DNA of 64,000 bases, taken from NCBI RefSeq assembly GCF_001425045.1, contig NZ_LMDJ01000036.1, positions 1-64,000 of the forward strand, written 5' to 3'. Every line of letters begins with the position of its first letter. Positions within the stretch are counted from its first letter, which is position 1. Source of the DNA: Massilia sp. Root351 (GTDB taxonomy: Bacteria; Pseudomonadota; Gammaproteobacteria; Burkholderiales; Burkholderiaceae_D). Of this stretch, positions 48,099-56,928 are shown piece after piece. The translations under genes were made by a program, and so were the position numbers. The notes beneath the pieces were generated by a model. The model saw only the letters and a program-made list of their open reading frames with translations, was not told where the DNA came from and ran no database searches.

Positions 48099-48551
48099 AT
48101 GCAGACCATCTTGCGATGCGCCGCCCTGCTGGCGGCAGCGGCCCCCGCGCCGGCATCCAGCCAGCAACCGGTCCAGCCGCCCGGCAGCGTCCAGCTGAGC
48201 GCGGGCGGGCACCGCATCAGCGCGGAACTGGCCGCCACCGAGGAACAGCGCCGGCAAGGCTTGATGCACCGCGACGCCATGCCGGCCAACAGCGGCATGC
48301 TGCTGGTGTTCGACCGGGCTGGCGCGCACTGCCTGTGGATGAAAAATACGCCGCTGCCGCTGTCGGTGGCGTTTATCGGCGCCGACGGGCGCATCGTCAA
48401 TATCGAAAACATGCGCGCCAACACGCTGGACAGCCACTGCTCCGCGAGCGGCCAGCCGGTGCGCTATGCGCTGCAGATGAATGTGGGCTGGTTCCGCCAG
48501 CGCCACATCACGCCCGGCATGAAGGTGGAGCAGTTGCCGGCGCCGCGCTAA
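48099..48551 (+). CDS. Exported DUF192 protein
   Basis: 150-residue protein of the DUF192 family, function not established. A signal peptide (about 1-22, CAALLAAAAPAPAS) precedes the domain. Core motifs are EEQRRQGLMHRDAMPANSGMLLVF-like, HCLWMKNTPLPLSVAFI and PVRYALQMNVGWF. Probably a small periplasmic beta-barrel-like fold. It starts eight bases after rluE, sharing its transcript, and ends before a bidirectional terminator. Confidence 0.87.
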   Translation: MQTILRCAALLAAAAPAPASSQQPVQPPGSVQLSAGGHRISAELAATEEQRRQGLMHRDAMPANSGMLLVFDRAGAHCLWMKNTPLPLSVAFIGADGRIVNIENMRANTLDSHCSASGQPVRYALQMNVGWFRQRHITPGMKVEQLPAPR

Positions 48552-48568
48552 GGCGCGCACAAAACACA

Positions 48569-48600
48569 AAAACCCGCGATGGCTTGCGCCATGCGGGTTT
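48569..48600. terminator. Bidirectional terminator between DUF192 gene and rpsT
   Basis: Stem AAACCCGC-G-ATGGC / GCCAT-GCGGGTTT with one bulged G and a TTGC loop. The minus-strand side has the longer T-rich run, so it serves rpsT best. Confidence 0.8.
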
Positions 48601-48649
48601 CCTGCCTCATCCTGCCTGGTGCACAGCGGCGCGAACGCCGCCGGCGCAA

Positions 48650-48916
48650 TTAGGCTGCCAGTGCCTTCAGAGCAGCGGCCAGACGGCTCTTGTGGCGAGC
48701 TGCCTTGTTTTTGTGGATGATTTTCTTGTCGGCGATGCTGTCGATGGTCGACACGGATGCCTGGAAGATTGCGGTAGCAGCAGCTTTGTCGCCGCCCTGG
48801 ATCGCTTTACGCACTGCCTTGATTGCGGTGCGCAGGGTCGAACGCTGAGCCGAGTTGTGAGCGTTTTGCTTGACTGCTTGACGAGCGCGTTTGCGCGCTT
48901 GTGCGGTATTTGCCAT
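48650..48916 (-). CDS. rpsT: 30S ribosomal protein S20
   Basis: Basic 88-residue helical ribosomal protein of the small subunit. The opening MANTAQARKRARQAVKQNAH and the ending KNKAARHKSRLAAALKALAA are textbook bS20. It stands alone with a strong promoter and a leader of about 140 bases, where the known S20 autoregulation could act. murJ is divergent, a common neighbour order in betaproteobacteria. Confidence 0.98.
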   Translation of the reverse strand: MANTAQARKRARQAVKQNAHNSAQRSTLRTAIKAVRKAIQGGDKAAATAIFQASVSTIDSIADKKIIHKNKAARHKSRLAAALKALAA

Positions 48917-49063
48917 GGTGGTTCCTAATCGTTGTCAAAGTTCGTTTGCAAACAATAGCGTTTGCCAAACAGGTGTTTGTTCAGTCTGTCTGCCTAACCA
49001 TGTAAGCCAAGGGACGCTGGCAAAACATTAGTGTCTGCGATACTGAAATCTGTACAGCCTTAA

Positions 49064-49092
49064 ATTATAGCGGGCTTTTGGCGGCAGGGCAA
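49064..49092 (-). promoter_or_regulatory. rpsT promoter
   Basis: On the minus strand TTGCCC (49087-49092), a 17-base spacer and a perfect TATAAT (49064-49069). The expected leader to rpsT is about 140 bases. The remaining sequence up to murJ at 49180 contains only murJ's own start region. Confidence 0.75.
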
Positions 49093-49179
49093 TTCCCAAA
49101 ATGGCAAATTGCTCTTTTTGCAGCAGTTTCACGGGGCCTTAAGCCTGCGCGGCGGACGCGCCCGCTATAATCGCCGCCC

Positions 49180-50730
49180 ATGAACCTGCTCAAAACCCTC
49201 GCTGCCATCTCCAGCATGACCATGCTGTCCCGCGTCACCGGCCTGCTGCGCGAAAGCCTGTTCGCGCGCGCTTTCGGCGCCGGCGCCTACACGGACGCCT
49301 TCATCGTCGCCTTCCGCATTCCCAACCTGCTGCGCCGGCTGTTCGCCGAGGGCGCGTTCTCGCAGGCCTTCGTGCCCATCCTGGCCGAATACAAGAACCA
49401 GCACGGGCAGCAGGCCAGCAAGGACCTGGCCGACCATGTGGCCACCACGCTGGTGTGGGCCACGGTGCTGGTGAGCGCGCTCGGTATCATAGGCGCCCCG
49501 CTGTTCGTCTACCTGATTGCCACCGGCCTGCGCAGCACGCCGGACGCCTTCGACGCCTCGGTCTGGATGACGCGGCTGATGTTCCCCTATATTGCCTTCA
49601 TGTCCTTCGTGGCGCTGTCCGGCGGCATATTGAACACCTGGCGCCAGTTCAAGATCCCCGCGTTCACGCCGGTACTGCTGAACCTGAGCTTCATCGCCGC
49701 CTCGCTGTTCCTGGCGCAGCACCTGGCGCAGCCGATCTACGCCATGGCCATCGCGGTGTTCGTCGGCGGCATCCTGCAGGTGGCCATCCAGGTACCGGCG
49801 CTGATCCGCATCGGCATGCTGCCGCGCCTCTATCTGAATCCCATGGTCGGCTTGCGCGACGGCGGCGTGCGGCGCGTGCTGAAAAAGATGGGGCCGGCCG
49901 TGTTCGCCGTGTCGGCGGCCCAGATCAGCCTGATGATCAACACCAGCATTGCTTCGCGCCTGGCCGAGGGCAGCATCTCCTGGCTGTCCTACGCGGACCG
50001 GCTGATGGAATTCCCCACCGCCATGCTGGGGGTGGCGCTGGGCACCATCTTGCTGCCAAGCCTGGCAAAGGCCAATGCCGACGCCGACCACGAGGAATAC
50101 TCGGACTTGCTGGACTGGGGCCTGCGCCTGACCTTCCTGCTGGCCCTGCCGGCCGCGGTCGGCATGGCGACCCTGGCGGTGCCGCTGATCAGCACGCTAT
50201 TCCACTACGGCAAATTCACCGCCGAGGCAGCCATCATGTCGGCCCAGCCCCTGATGGCCTACAGCGCCGGCCTGATCGGCATTATCCTGGTGAAGACACT
50301 GGCGCCGGCGTTTTACGCCAAGCAGGACATCCGCACGCCGGTGAAGATCGCCGTGGGCGTGCTGATTGCCACGCAGCTCATGAATCTGTTGTTTGTACCC
50401 TACATCGCCGTCTCCGGACTCGCGCTTTCCATCGGTTTGGGGGCCTGCATCAACGCCGCCTTCCTGTACCGGGGCTTGCGCCGGCGCGGCGTGTACCAGC
50501 CCAAAGCTGGCTGGGGGAAATTTTATTTGAAACTATTGGTTGCAGTCGGTTTCATGGGTGCCGCCGCATGGTTCGCTGCAGCAAAATTTGACTGGCTTGC
50601 AATGAGCCACCAACCTTTCCTGCGTGCAGGTATATTATTTCTTTTAATAACTATCTGTGCGGTAATTTATTTCCTGGTATTATTTATTATGGGCTTCCGT
50701 TTCCGCGACTTTAAAAGGCGCGCCAAGTAG
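49180..50730 (+). CDS. murJ: Lipid II flippase MurJ
   Basis: Inner-membrane flippase of 516 residues that moves lipid II outward for peptidoglycan synthesis, with about 14 helices of the MATE/MOP fold. The opening SSMTMLSRVTGLLRESLFARAFG and the GILNTWRQFKIPAFTPVLLN and YADRLMEFPTAMLGVALGT stretches are MviN hallmarks. A perfect TATAAT (49166-49171) ends only eight bases before the ATG and there is no Shine-Dalgarno, so a nearly leaderless transcript is possible. It ends at a bidirectional terminator. Confidence 0.95.
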   Translation: MNLLKTLAAISSMTMLSRVTGLLRESLFARAFGAGAYTDAFIVAFRIPNLLRRLFAEGAFSQAFVPILAEYKNQHGQQASKDLADHVATTLVWATVLVSALGIIGAPLFVYLIATGLRSTPDAFDASVWMTRLMFPYIAFMSFVALSGGILNTWRQFKIPAFTPVLLNLSFIAASLFLAQHLAQPIYAMAIAVFVGGILQVAIQVPALIRIGMLPRLYLNPMVGLRDGGVRRVLKKMGPAVFAVSAAQISLMINTSIASRLAEGSISWLSYADRLMEFPTAMLGVALGTILLPSLAKANADADHEEYSDLLDWGLRLTFLLALPAAVGMATLAVPLISTLFHYGKFTAEAAIMSAQPLMAYSAGLIGIILVKTLAPAFYAKQDIRTPVKIAVGVLIATQLMNLLFVPYIAVSGLALSIGLGACINAAFLYRGLRRRGVYQPKAGWGKFYLKLLVAVGFMGAAAWFAAAKFDWLAMSHQPFLRAGILFLLITICAVIYFLVLFIMGFRFRDFKRRAK

Positions 50731-50760
50731 CGCAGCCATCGCGCCAGTGCCCCGGATACA

Positions 50761-50787
50761 AAAAAACCCGCTTGCGCGGGTTTTTTT
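50761..50787. terminator. Bidirectional terminator between murJ and PEP-CTERM gene
   Basis: Stem AAAAAACCCGC / GCGGGTTTTTT with a TTGC loop gives a T-run in both directions. Confidence 0.92.
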
Positions 50788-50802
50788 AAGCTTGATCCCG
50801 CC

Positions 50803-51291
50803 TCATGCGTCAGTATCTTTTTTGCGGCGAGCCAGGAAAGCCAGGATGCCCAGGCCACCCAACAGCATGCCGTAGGTAGCTGGTTCCGGAACTGCCGTTA
50901 CGCTCACTTCGCCGCTGTACTTGGCGCCCACGCCGCCTACGCCGAACAGGTTCAGCACGAATGGCGCAGCGCCGCTGTGCTCAACGCCGAAGAAGCGCAG
51001 TTTGCCGTCGTTGAAGACGCTGCCGGTGGTGCCGTTCAGGTTCGACAGAGTGCCGTCGAAGGTCAGGTTCTGGCCGCTGATCGTCACAACGATCTCGTAC
51101 AGGCCTGGTGCCAGGCCGCCAAAAGTGATCACGTCGGAGCCGCCCGACAGCACATCATCGACCGGGGATTTGACGGATTGGAAGAAGTTGTTCGCCAGCG
51201 GGTTGTCATCCAGAATGACCAGCTGATCAGCCGCCGAGGCGCCGAAGGATGCTGCGGCCAACAGGCTCGCAACAATAAGTTTCAATTTCAT
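50803..51291 (-). CDS. PEP-CTERM sorting-domain protein
   Basis: Exported protein of 162 residues with an N-terminal signal peptide (LIVASLLAAASFGASA). The C-terminal PEP-CTERM tripartite signal is VPEP, then a hydrophobic helix (TYGMLLGGLGILAFLA) and RRKK. It would be processed by an exosortase and possibly displayed or secreted with exopolysaccharide. The middle is beta-rich, with PFVLNLFGVGGVGAKYSGEVSV resembling FxDxF-type PEP-CTERM proteins. No exosortase gene is in the window. An AT-rich promoter region of about 200 bases lies upstream, and the end of the secretion operon faces it. Confidence 0.9.
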   Translation of the reverse strand: MKLKLIVASLLAAASFGASAADQLVILDDNPLANNFFQSVKSPVDDVLSGGSDVITFGGLAPGLYEIVVTISGQNLTFDGTLSNLNGTTGSVFNDGKLRFFGVEHSGAAPFVLNLFGVGGVGAKYSGEVSVTAVPEPATYGMLLGGLGILAFLARRKKDTDA

Positions 51292-51511
51292 AGGTTATCC
51301 TTAAAAAGTTGATGTTATTGGTTGATGAGCCAACCAACGTTTAATCGGGACTGCGAAGGCAGCATAGCATAAATACATTAAAAGTCTTGTTCTTTTGATT
51401 ATATTTAATTTCCGATAATAAAGTAATTTATGCAAGTAATTTAATTATGTTGCACAGCAATATTTGGATCAGTAAAAAGCCCGGCATGCGAGGGCATCCG
51501 GGCTTGTTGGA

Positions 51512-52261
51512 TCACTTTTGCGGCTCAGGCGGCGGGTCGGGATCGGGCTTGGTCTCGTCCGCCTTGGCCTCCTCGGCCGGCGGCTCGGGCCGGGTGGCGG
51601 GCTCGGGCGGGGCCGGCGGTTCGGCCGGCTCGGCCGGCTCGGCGGGCGCGTCGGCCGGCGGCGCTCCGGCGCCAGCGACGGCGCCGGATGGCGGCTGGCC
51701 AGGCAGCGGCGGCTGGCCGGGACGGGGCTGGCTGGTGGGCGGCTGCCCCGGCAAAGGCTGGGCGTCGCCGGCGCTGACAAATTTCCAGTCCGCGATACGC
51801 TGCTTGCCTTCGAAACCCTGGAAGCGCGCCGGGAAGTTGCCGATCTTGACAGGCTTGGCGTCGGACAGGCTGTACACCGCTACCACGCCGGTGGTGCCGG
51901 CCGCGTAGCTGATGCCCCACTCGGCCTTGCCGGTCATGGGATCGACAAAAATCTTGCGCAAGTGGCGCCGCACGGCGGGAAAGCGCGGGTCCAGCAGCAG
52001 TTCCTTGAGCGAAGGCGGCTGGGTCGGCTGGCCGGGCGGCGTGGCCTTGGCATAGCTTTGCAGCGCGTCGCTGAACTGGGCGCCGATGTTGAGCAATTCA
52101 CGCTCGGCGGCACTGCGCTGCATCACCGCGCCCAGCTTGACGGCGGTCGCGCCCACCAGGCCGATGATGGCCACCAGGATGATCAGGCTGATGTAGGTGA
52201 AACCGGCGCGGCGGCGCCCGGCCGGCCTACCAGTCCGCGTAGGGCTTGCCATGGCGGTCAT
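51512..52261 (-). CDS. Pseudopilin-like protein with long Pro/Glu-rich tail
   Basis: Type II secretion pseudopilin-like protein of 249 residues. The prepilin cleavage region is RAGFTYISLIILVAIIGLVGA; position 5 after the cut is Ser instead of the usual Glu, and the Phe1 and hydrophobic helix are kept. The globular part runs to about 165, with WGISYAAGTTGVVAVYSLSD, followed by a roughly 85-residue tail of PGQPP, PAEPAEP and similar units ending in charged DETKPDPDP. Two starts (52261, 52252) are possible and both overlap the previous gene. It is the last gene of the operon. Confidence 0.82.
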   Translation of the reverse strand: MTAMASPTRTGRPAGRRRAGFTYISLIILVAIIGLVGATAVKLGAVMQRSAAERELLNIGAQFSDALQSYAKATPPGQPTQPPSLKELLLDPRFPAVRRHLRKIFVDPMTGKAEWGISYAAGTTGVVAVYSLSDAKPVKIGNFPARFQGFEGKQRIADWKFVSAGDAQPLPGQPPTSQPRPGQPPLPGQPPSGAVAGAGAPPADAPAEPAEPAEPPAPPEPATRPEPPAEEAKADETKPDPDPPPEPQK

Positions 52262-52613
52262 TGCCGGGCGCTCCGCTCTTCAGGTCCGCCACGCCGCCCT
52301 TGCTGCCGTCTTCCGGCGGCACCAGCACCCAGGTGGTGCTGCTCTCGGTGATGGGATCGATGGGCGCGGCGCGCAGGTATTTTTTCTCCACCAGCTGTTC
52401 CAGCGTGTCGGGGTAGCGGCCGGTGTCGCCGTAGTACTGGTCGATGGTGGCGCGGGTGCTGCGCAGGTTGTCGGCCAGGATGGTTTCCCTGGCGCTGTCG
52501 ACGCTGGGGAAATAGCGCGGCACGGCCAGCGTCAGCAGCAGCGCGATGATGCCCAGCACCACCAGCAGCTCGATCAGCGTGAATCCTCGTTGGGCTTTGT
52601 TCATCGTTACCAT
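52227..52613 (-). CDS. GspG-type pseudopilin
   Basis: Pseudopilin of 128 residues (or 125 from ATG 52604). The class III leader is basic and short, then the cut site GFTLIELLVVLGIIALLLTLAVP with normal Glu5. The C-terminal region has PIDPITESSTTWVLVPPE and the GKPYADW ending common to GspG-like proteins of this system. It overlaps the genes on either side. It likely caps or joins the pseudopilus together with its neighbour. Confidence 0.88.
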   Translation of the reverse strand: MVTMNKAQRGFTLIELLVVLGIIALLLTLAVPRYFPSVDSARETILADNLRSTRATIDQYYGDTGRYPDTLEQLVEKKYLRAAPIDPITESSTTWVLVPPEDGSKGGVADLKSGAPGNDRHGKPYADW

Positions 52614-53083
52614 TTTTTATAGGGCACGCCGTTCAGGCCGGTCTTCTCGGACAGGGAAAAGACATCGTACACGTCCTCCCCTTCGCGCGGCTGGTCGGCG
52701 TCGCTGGCATAGCTGCGCAGCCCCCAGGTTTGCGCGTCGGAGGCGTCCGGCTCGGAACTGAAGGGGTCGCGCGGAATGCGGCGCAGGAAGTAGATCTTGC
52801 TGCGCTTGGGGTTTTTCTGGTCCTGCACGCCTTCCACCAGCAGCTCCAGGTTCTTCGGGTAGCCGGTGCTGAGGGTGCTCTTGGCCACGCGGCCGTCGTC
52901 GTAGGCTTGCTTGTAGGCGTCGATGGCCTGGCGGATCTCGTGCAGCGAGCGGCGCAGCTCCTGCTCGTTGCGGCGCTGTATGGTCACCTGGGCCACCGGC
53001 ACCACGAGCGTGCCCAGCAGGCCCAGGATGGCCAGCGTCACCAGCAGTTCGATCAGCGTGAAGCCACGGCGCCGCGGGTTCAT
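52607..53083 (-). CDS. GspG-type pseudopilin
   Basis: Pseudopilin of 158 residues with leader MNPRRR and cut site GFTLIELLVTLAILGLLGTLVVP (Glu5 present). The body has a long N-terminal helix (RRNEQELRRSLHEIRQAIDAYK) and IPRDPFSSEPDASDAQTWGLRSY, the calcium-loop-like region of GspG proteins. The ATG overlaps the secretin stop as ATGA. It differs enough from the first-gene GspG (60731-61174) to be a separate pilin. Confidence 0.9.
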   Translation of the reverse strand: MNPRRRGFTLIELLVTLAILGLLGTLVVPVAQVTIQRRNEQELRRSLHEIRQAIDAYKQAYDDGRVAKSTLSTGYPKNLELLVEGVQDQKNPKRSKIYFLRRIPRDPFSSEPDASDAQTWGLRSYASDADQPREGEDVYDVFSLSEKTGLNGVPYKKW

Positions 53084-55167
53084 TTTGCGGGCGGCTGCGG
53101 CGGGGCCGGTATCGGCGCCGCAGGTTCGGGCTGGGCCACGCTGGTGGCGGGGCCGGGTTGCGAGGTGGACAGCGGCACGCCGGCCGGCGCACTGGCCGGC
53201 AGCGCGGGCGCCGTGCCGGAAGCATCGGCGCCGGAGACGGCCGGCGTGGCCGGCAGCGGCTGGCCGGGCGCCGGCACCGGCAGCGGCTGGGCGCCCTGGC
53301 CTTGCTGGCCCGGCGGCGGCAGCTGCGGCGCGCCGGGACGCACCGGGGCTGCCGGCGCGCTGGGCGCGCCCAGCGGCAGCGTCACGGTGGTGCGCACGGC
53401 GGGATCGGGACGGCGGCGGAAATTGCCCTCGGTGCCAGCCGAGAATTCGGCGGCCGCCGCTTCGGGACGCTGCACGTTGCGGATCAGGTGCGGCGTAATC
53501 GACAGCACGATTTCCGTTTTTTGCTTGTCGTCCGTGGTGCTGCCGAACAGGCGGCCGAGGATGGGCACGTCGCCGAACAGCGGCACCTTGCTGCCGTTAC
53601 TGCGGTCTTCATTGTTGATCAGGCCGGCCAGCACCTGGTTCTCGCCGTCCTTCAGCTGCAGCATGGTGGTGGCCTGGCGGGTGCCGATCTGGTAAGCCTT
53701 GGTGCCGGACTTGGTCTCCACCTGGCTGACCAGGTTGCTGACCTCGAGCGCCACGCGGATCGCCACTTCGTTGTTCAGGTAGATGGTGGGCTCGGCGTTC
53801 AGCGTCAGGCCCACGTCCACGTAGCTGACCGACTCGCTGGCGAAGCCGCCGGTGCCGGGCGAGATGGTGGTGGTAATCACCGGCACCTTGTCGCCGATCA
53901 GGATCTTGGCCTTTTCCTTGTTGCGCACGCGGATGCGCGGATTGGCCAGCAGCTTGCTGTCGCCGTCGGTCTTGTTGGCGTTGGCGGTCAGGTTGACGGC
54001 CGACACGCCGATGCTGCGCTGGTTCAGGTGGTTCAGGTCGTTAATCGTCAGCACCGTGCCGCCGGAGGAGATCAGCGGACCGAAGGTGACGCTGGAGGGC
54101 CAGGCCACGCCCAGCTCCATCAGGCGCGTGCGCTTCACCTCCAAAATCTCCACTTCCAGCATCACTTCCGGCTCGGCCACATCCTGCAGCGCCACCAGGC
54201 GCTCGGCCAGGCGGATCGCCTCGGCATTGTCGCGCACGATCAGCAGATTCAGTTTTTCGTCCACCACCACGTCGCGCGACTTGAGGATGGTCTTCAGCGT
54301 GTTGGCCACCGACTTGGCCTCGGCGTTGGCCAGGAAGAAGGTCTTGACCACCATCTCCTGGTATTCCTTCAGCTTGGCCGCCACGTTGGGGTAGATCAGG
54401 ATGGTGTTGCCGTCCAGGACCTGCTGCTCGAGCTGGTTGGTCATCAGCAGATAGTAGACCGCTGCTTCCACGGTGCTGTTCTTCAGGAAGATGGACGCTT
54501 TCTGGTCGGTCTTGACGTCCTTGTCGAACACGAAATTGAGGCCGGAGCGGCGCGCGATAATCTCGAACACCTGCTTTAGCGGCGCGTCGCGGAACTCGAT
54601 GCTGATGGGCTGCCTGAAGGCCTTCGACAGGCCCGCCTCCGCAGTCGGCTGGGCGCCCTTCTCGTTTACGTCGCGCAGCATCAGGCGCGCCTGCTCGTAG
54701 GACGGTTTTTCGGCCAGCACGGCATTGAGCTTTTGCCGGGCGCCGTCGTAGTCCTTCCTGGCGGCCAGCTCGCCGGCCGAGGCCACCATTTTTTCCAGCC
54801 GCTCGGACGCTTCCACCGCGCGCAGGCCGGCGCGGGCGCGCTCGTTCATCGGGTCCAGCGCCAGCACGCGCTGGTAGCCCTGCTGGGCCGGGGCGCGGCG
54901 GCCATCGGCCAGTTCGCGGTCGGCCTGCTCCAGGTACTGCACGGCGGCGCGGTCGCGCGTCAGCAAGTAGGCGGAGCGGAACTGCGCGTTCTGCGGGTCC
55001 TTGGAAATGGCTTCCTGGAACTTGGCCAGGCCCGCTTCCGGATTGTTCTGCTCGACCAGGGCGCGGCCCTCGCGGAACGCCATCTCGCCGGCGCAGCCGG
55101 CCAAGGCCAGCGCCACCAGCGCGGCCATGGCCGTGGTTTTGAACATGCGGTGTGGGATGCGGGCCAT
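53080..55167 (-). CDS. Lipoprotein secretin (GspD/MshL/PilQ-like)
   Basis: Outer-membrane channel of 695 residues. A lipobox (ALAGCAGE, Cys about residue 24) means it can reach the outer membrane without a pilotin. Tetratricopeptide-like helices span about 30-150, then an STN/N-domain (QPISIEFRDAPLKQVFEI), and a secretin domain with the signature VPLFGDVPILGRLFGS and IVLSITPHLIRN. About the last 110 residues are Pro/Ala/Gln-rich and probably disordered. The start overlaps the preceding stop (TAATG). TPR plus secretin in one chain is typical of MshL-like rather than GspD proteins. Confidence 0.9.
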   Translation of the reverse strand: MARIPHRMFKTTAMAALVALALAGCAGEMAFREGRALVEQNNPEAGLAKFQEAISKDPQNAQFRSAYLLTRDRAAVQYLEQADRELADGRRAPAQQGYQRVLALDPMNERARAGLRAVEASERLEKMVASAGELAARKDYDGARQKLNAVLAEKPSYEQARLMLRDVNEKGAQPTAEAGLSKAFRQPISIEFRDAPLKQVFEIIARRSGLNFVFDKDVKTDQKASIFLKNSTVEAAVYYLLMTNQLEQQVLDGNTILIYPNVAAKLKEYQEMVVKTFFLANAEAKSVANTLKTILKSRDVVVDEKLNLLIVRDNAEAIRLAERLVALQDVAEPEVMLEVEILEVKRTRLMELGVAWPSSVTFGPLISSGGTVLTINDLNHLNQRSIGVSAVNLTANANKTDGDSKLLANPRIRVRNKEKAKILIGDKVPVITTTISPGTGGFASESVSYVDVGLTLNAEPTIYLNNEVAIRVALEVSNLVSQVETKSGTKAYQIGTRQATTMLQLKDGENQVLAGLINNEDRSNGSKVPLFGDVPILGRLFGSTTDDKQKTEIVLSITPHLIRNVQRPEAAAAEFSAGTEGNFRRRPDPAVRTTVTLPLGAPSAPAAPVRPGAPQLPPPGQQGQGAQPLPVPAPGQPLPATPAVSGADASGTAPALPASAPAGVPLSTSQPGPATSVAQPEPAAPIPAPPQPPAK

Positions 55168-55718
55168 TAGTCGGGAACTCCAATATTGAGCTGCTGGGAT
55201 TGATTCAGCGGCAGATAGGTAAGCTTCAGCATGGGCGGCGCGATGGCGTCGACGCGGTAGACGCCGTCGATCACCGTTTGCGCGCGCACCACGTAGGTCT
55301 TGTCGGCGCGGGCCAGGAAGACTTCCCAGGCGCCGTCGCTGGCCGCCTTGCCGATGTAGGTGAACGGCAGCGGCGGCGCCTGGGGCGGCGGCGGCGGCGG
55401 CGGCGCCGGCGCAGGTGGCGGTGGCGGCGGCGCCCAGTTCTGGCTGCCGAACACGCCCCCCGCCCCGCCGAAGCTGCCTTCGCCGGACTCGCCTATCAGT
55501 TCGGCGCGCGGCAGCAGGCGCAGGATCTGCACCTCCGCCGGTGCGCCCTTGGCGGCAACCGGCGCAGTTACGGGGGGCGCGGCGGCCGGCGCACCGGCGG
55601 GCGCGCGGCGATCCACCGCTTCGGCGACCTCGCCGTCCGCAGGCGACTTGTCACCGAAGATCACCAGGCCGGCGGCGCCGGCCAGCGCGGCGGCCATCAG
55701 CATGTGGCGCGGCGTCAT
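55167..55718 (-). CDS. PilP/GspC-like periplasmic connector
   Basis: Inner-membrane-anchored protein of 183 residues. One N-terminal helix (MLMAAALAGAAGLVIFG), a low-complexity region (40-125) including a polyproline run near residue 100, then a small beta domain with FTYIGKAASDGAWEVFLARADKTYVV, resembling the HR/PilP domain that touches the secretin. I recall homologues in betaproteobacteria carrying the odd label of a 'secretion system X translation initiation factor'; that name should not be taken literally. It is placed between PilO-like and secretin genes as in pilMNOPQ. Confidence 0.78.
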   Translation of the reverse strand: MTPRHMLMAAALAGAAGLVIFGDKSPADGEVAEAVDRRAPAGAPAAAPPVTAPVAAKGAPAEVQILRLLPRAELIGESGEGSFGGAGGVFGSQNWAPPPPPPAPAPPPPPPPQAPPLPFTYIGKAASDGAWEVFLARADKTYVVRAQTVIDGVYRVDAIAPPMLKLTYLPLNQSQQLNIGVPD

Positions 55719-56329
55719 GGCTGCCCCGGCACGGCGCCGTCCTTCAAGTCCTTCAGGTACAGCGTGAAGCGCATGCGCGCCTCCACCTGCGTGTCGCCGA
55801 TGTTCTCGCGGCGGAAGCCGATGTCGTCCAGCGCAGCGAACGGCAGTTCGCGCAAAGCTGTCAGCGCGAACTGCCAGATGGCCTGGTAGCTGCCTTTGAC
55901 CGGCAGTGTGATCTGGTAGCTGGCGACGCGGCTGGCCTTGTCGTAGCCCAACTTGTACTCGCCCTGGTTCAGGCTCAGGCCCGCCTTCGTGGCCAGCCCG
56001 AACAGGACCTTCACGTGCTGCTCGGCGTAGCGCTTTTCACCCAGTGTTTCCTGGAACAGGGCCAGGTTTTCATTGGCCGACGGCGGCGGCGCGGCCACCA
56101 CCAGCGCGCCCGGCGCCGGCAGCGGACGGGCCAGCGCCACGCGCTGCTCTGCGCGCTGCGGAATCAGCCAGGCCCACGCCGCGGCGCCCGCCACGCACAG
56201 TAAAGCCGCCACGCAGCCAGCGGCGCCGGCGCGCACAGCGGCCAGGCGCGCGCGCAGCAGCACGGCCGGCACGGACAGCTGCGCCGAGGCCGCCGGCTGC
56301 TTGCGCTGCTTGGTGCCTTGCGCCGTCAT
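55715..56329 (-). CDS. PilO/GspM-like inner-membrane protein
   Basis: Bitopic protein of 204 residues. A basic N-terminus, one membrane helix (AAGCVAALLCVAGAAAWAWLI), then a periplasmic ferredoxin-like region typical of PilO (LFGLATKAGLSLNQGEY, PVKGSYQAIWQFALTALRELPFAALDDIGF). The ATG at 56329 forms ATGA with the previous stop. It would pair with the PilN-like protein to form the periplasmic alignment complex. Confidence 0.85.
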   Translation of the reverse strand: MTAQGTKQRKQPAASAQLSVPAVLLRARLAAVRAGAAGCVAALLCVAGAAAWAWLIPQRAEQRVALARPLPAPGALVVAAPPPSANENLALFQETLGEKRYAEQHVKVLFGLATKAGLSLNQGEYKLGYDKASRVASYQITLPVKGSYQAIWQFALTALRELPFAALDDIGFRRENIGDTQVEARMRFTLYLKDLKDGAVPGQP

Positions 56330-56928
56330 CGCGCCCCCCACTGCGCTTCGACCTGGAAGCGGATCGGCCGGTTTGGATCGGTGTCGTTGATTTCATGCCG
56401 CGACAAGGCCGCGCCAACGAAAAATTCCTGCTGCTTGAGCTGTTCGATGTAGGCGATCATGTCATCCGCGTTCCTGGCTTCGGCGCTGATCTTCAGCATC
56501 TGCTTGTTGGGGTCCGGCTCCAGCGCCAGCAAGGCCACGCTGGCCGGCGTGGCCGCGCCCACCGCTTCCTGCATGTCGCGCCACGGCAGGTTCAGCTGCA
56601 GCACGGCGGCGTTGATGGCTTTCGCCTGCGCGTCCGGTATCCGCACCTTGGCTGCCTGCACGGCGGCCGCGCCCTGTGCGCCCTGCCGCTGCTGCACCAG
56701 TTGCTGCTGTTGCTCCTGCAAGGCGCGCTGCTGCCGGCGCTCCAGCTCGCGCACCTGGGCCGCGCGGACGCGCTGCTGCTGCACCATCTGGTAGCCGTAC
56801 AGGGCGGCGCCGGCGCACAGCGCCAGGCCCAGCACGCAGCCTGCCAGCGCAGCAGGATGTTCCCGGCCCAGCCGGTACAGCGCGCGGCGCCAGCCCGGCG
56901 CGGCGAAATCGATGCGCATTTTCCTCAT
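56326..56928 (-). CDS. PilN/GspL-like inner-membrane protein
   Basis: Bitopic protein of 200 residues with a short cytoplasmic N-terminus, one helix (AALAGCVLGLALCAGAALYGY), a strongly Gln/Arg-rich coiled coil (50-85) and a periplasmic ferredoxin-like domain (PWRDMQEAVGAATPASVALLALEPDP). This is the PilN layout. The start overlaps the PilM-like stop (ATGA). A much longer reading in this frame upstream is antisense-like shadow over the PilM-like gene. Confidence 0.83.
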   Translation of the reverse strand: MRKMRIDFAAPGWRRALYRLGREHPAALAGCVLGLALCAGAALYGYQMVQQQRVRAAQVRELERRQQRALQEQQQQLVQQRQGAQGAAAVQAAKVRIPDAQAKAINAAVLQLNLPWRDMQEAVGAATPASVALLALEPDPNKQMLKISAEARNADDMIAYIEQLKQQEFFVGAALSRHEINDTDPNRPIRFQVEAQWGAR

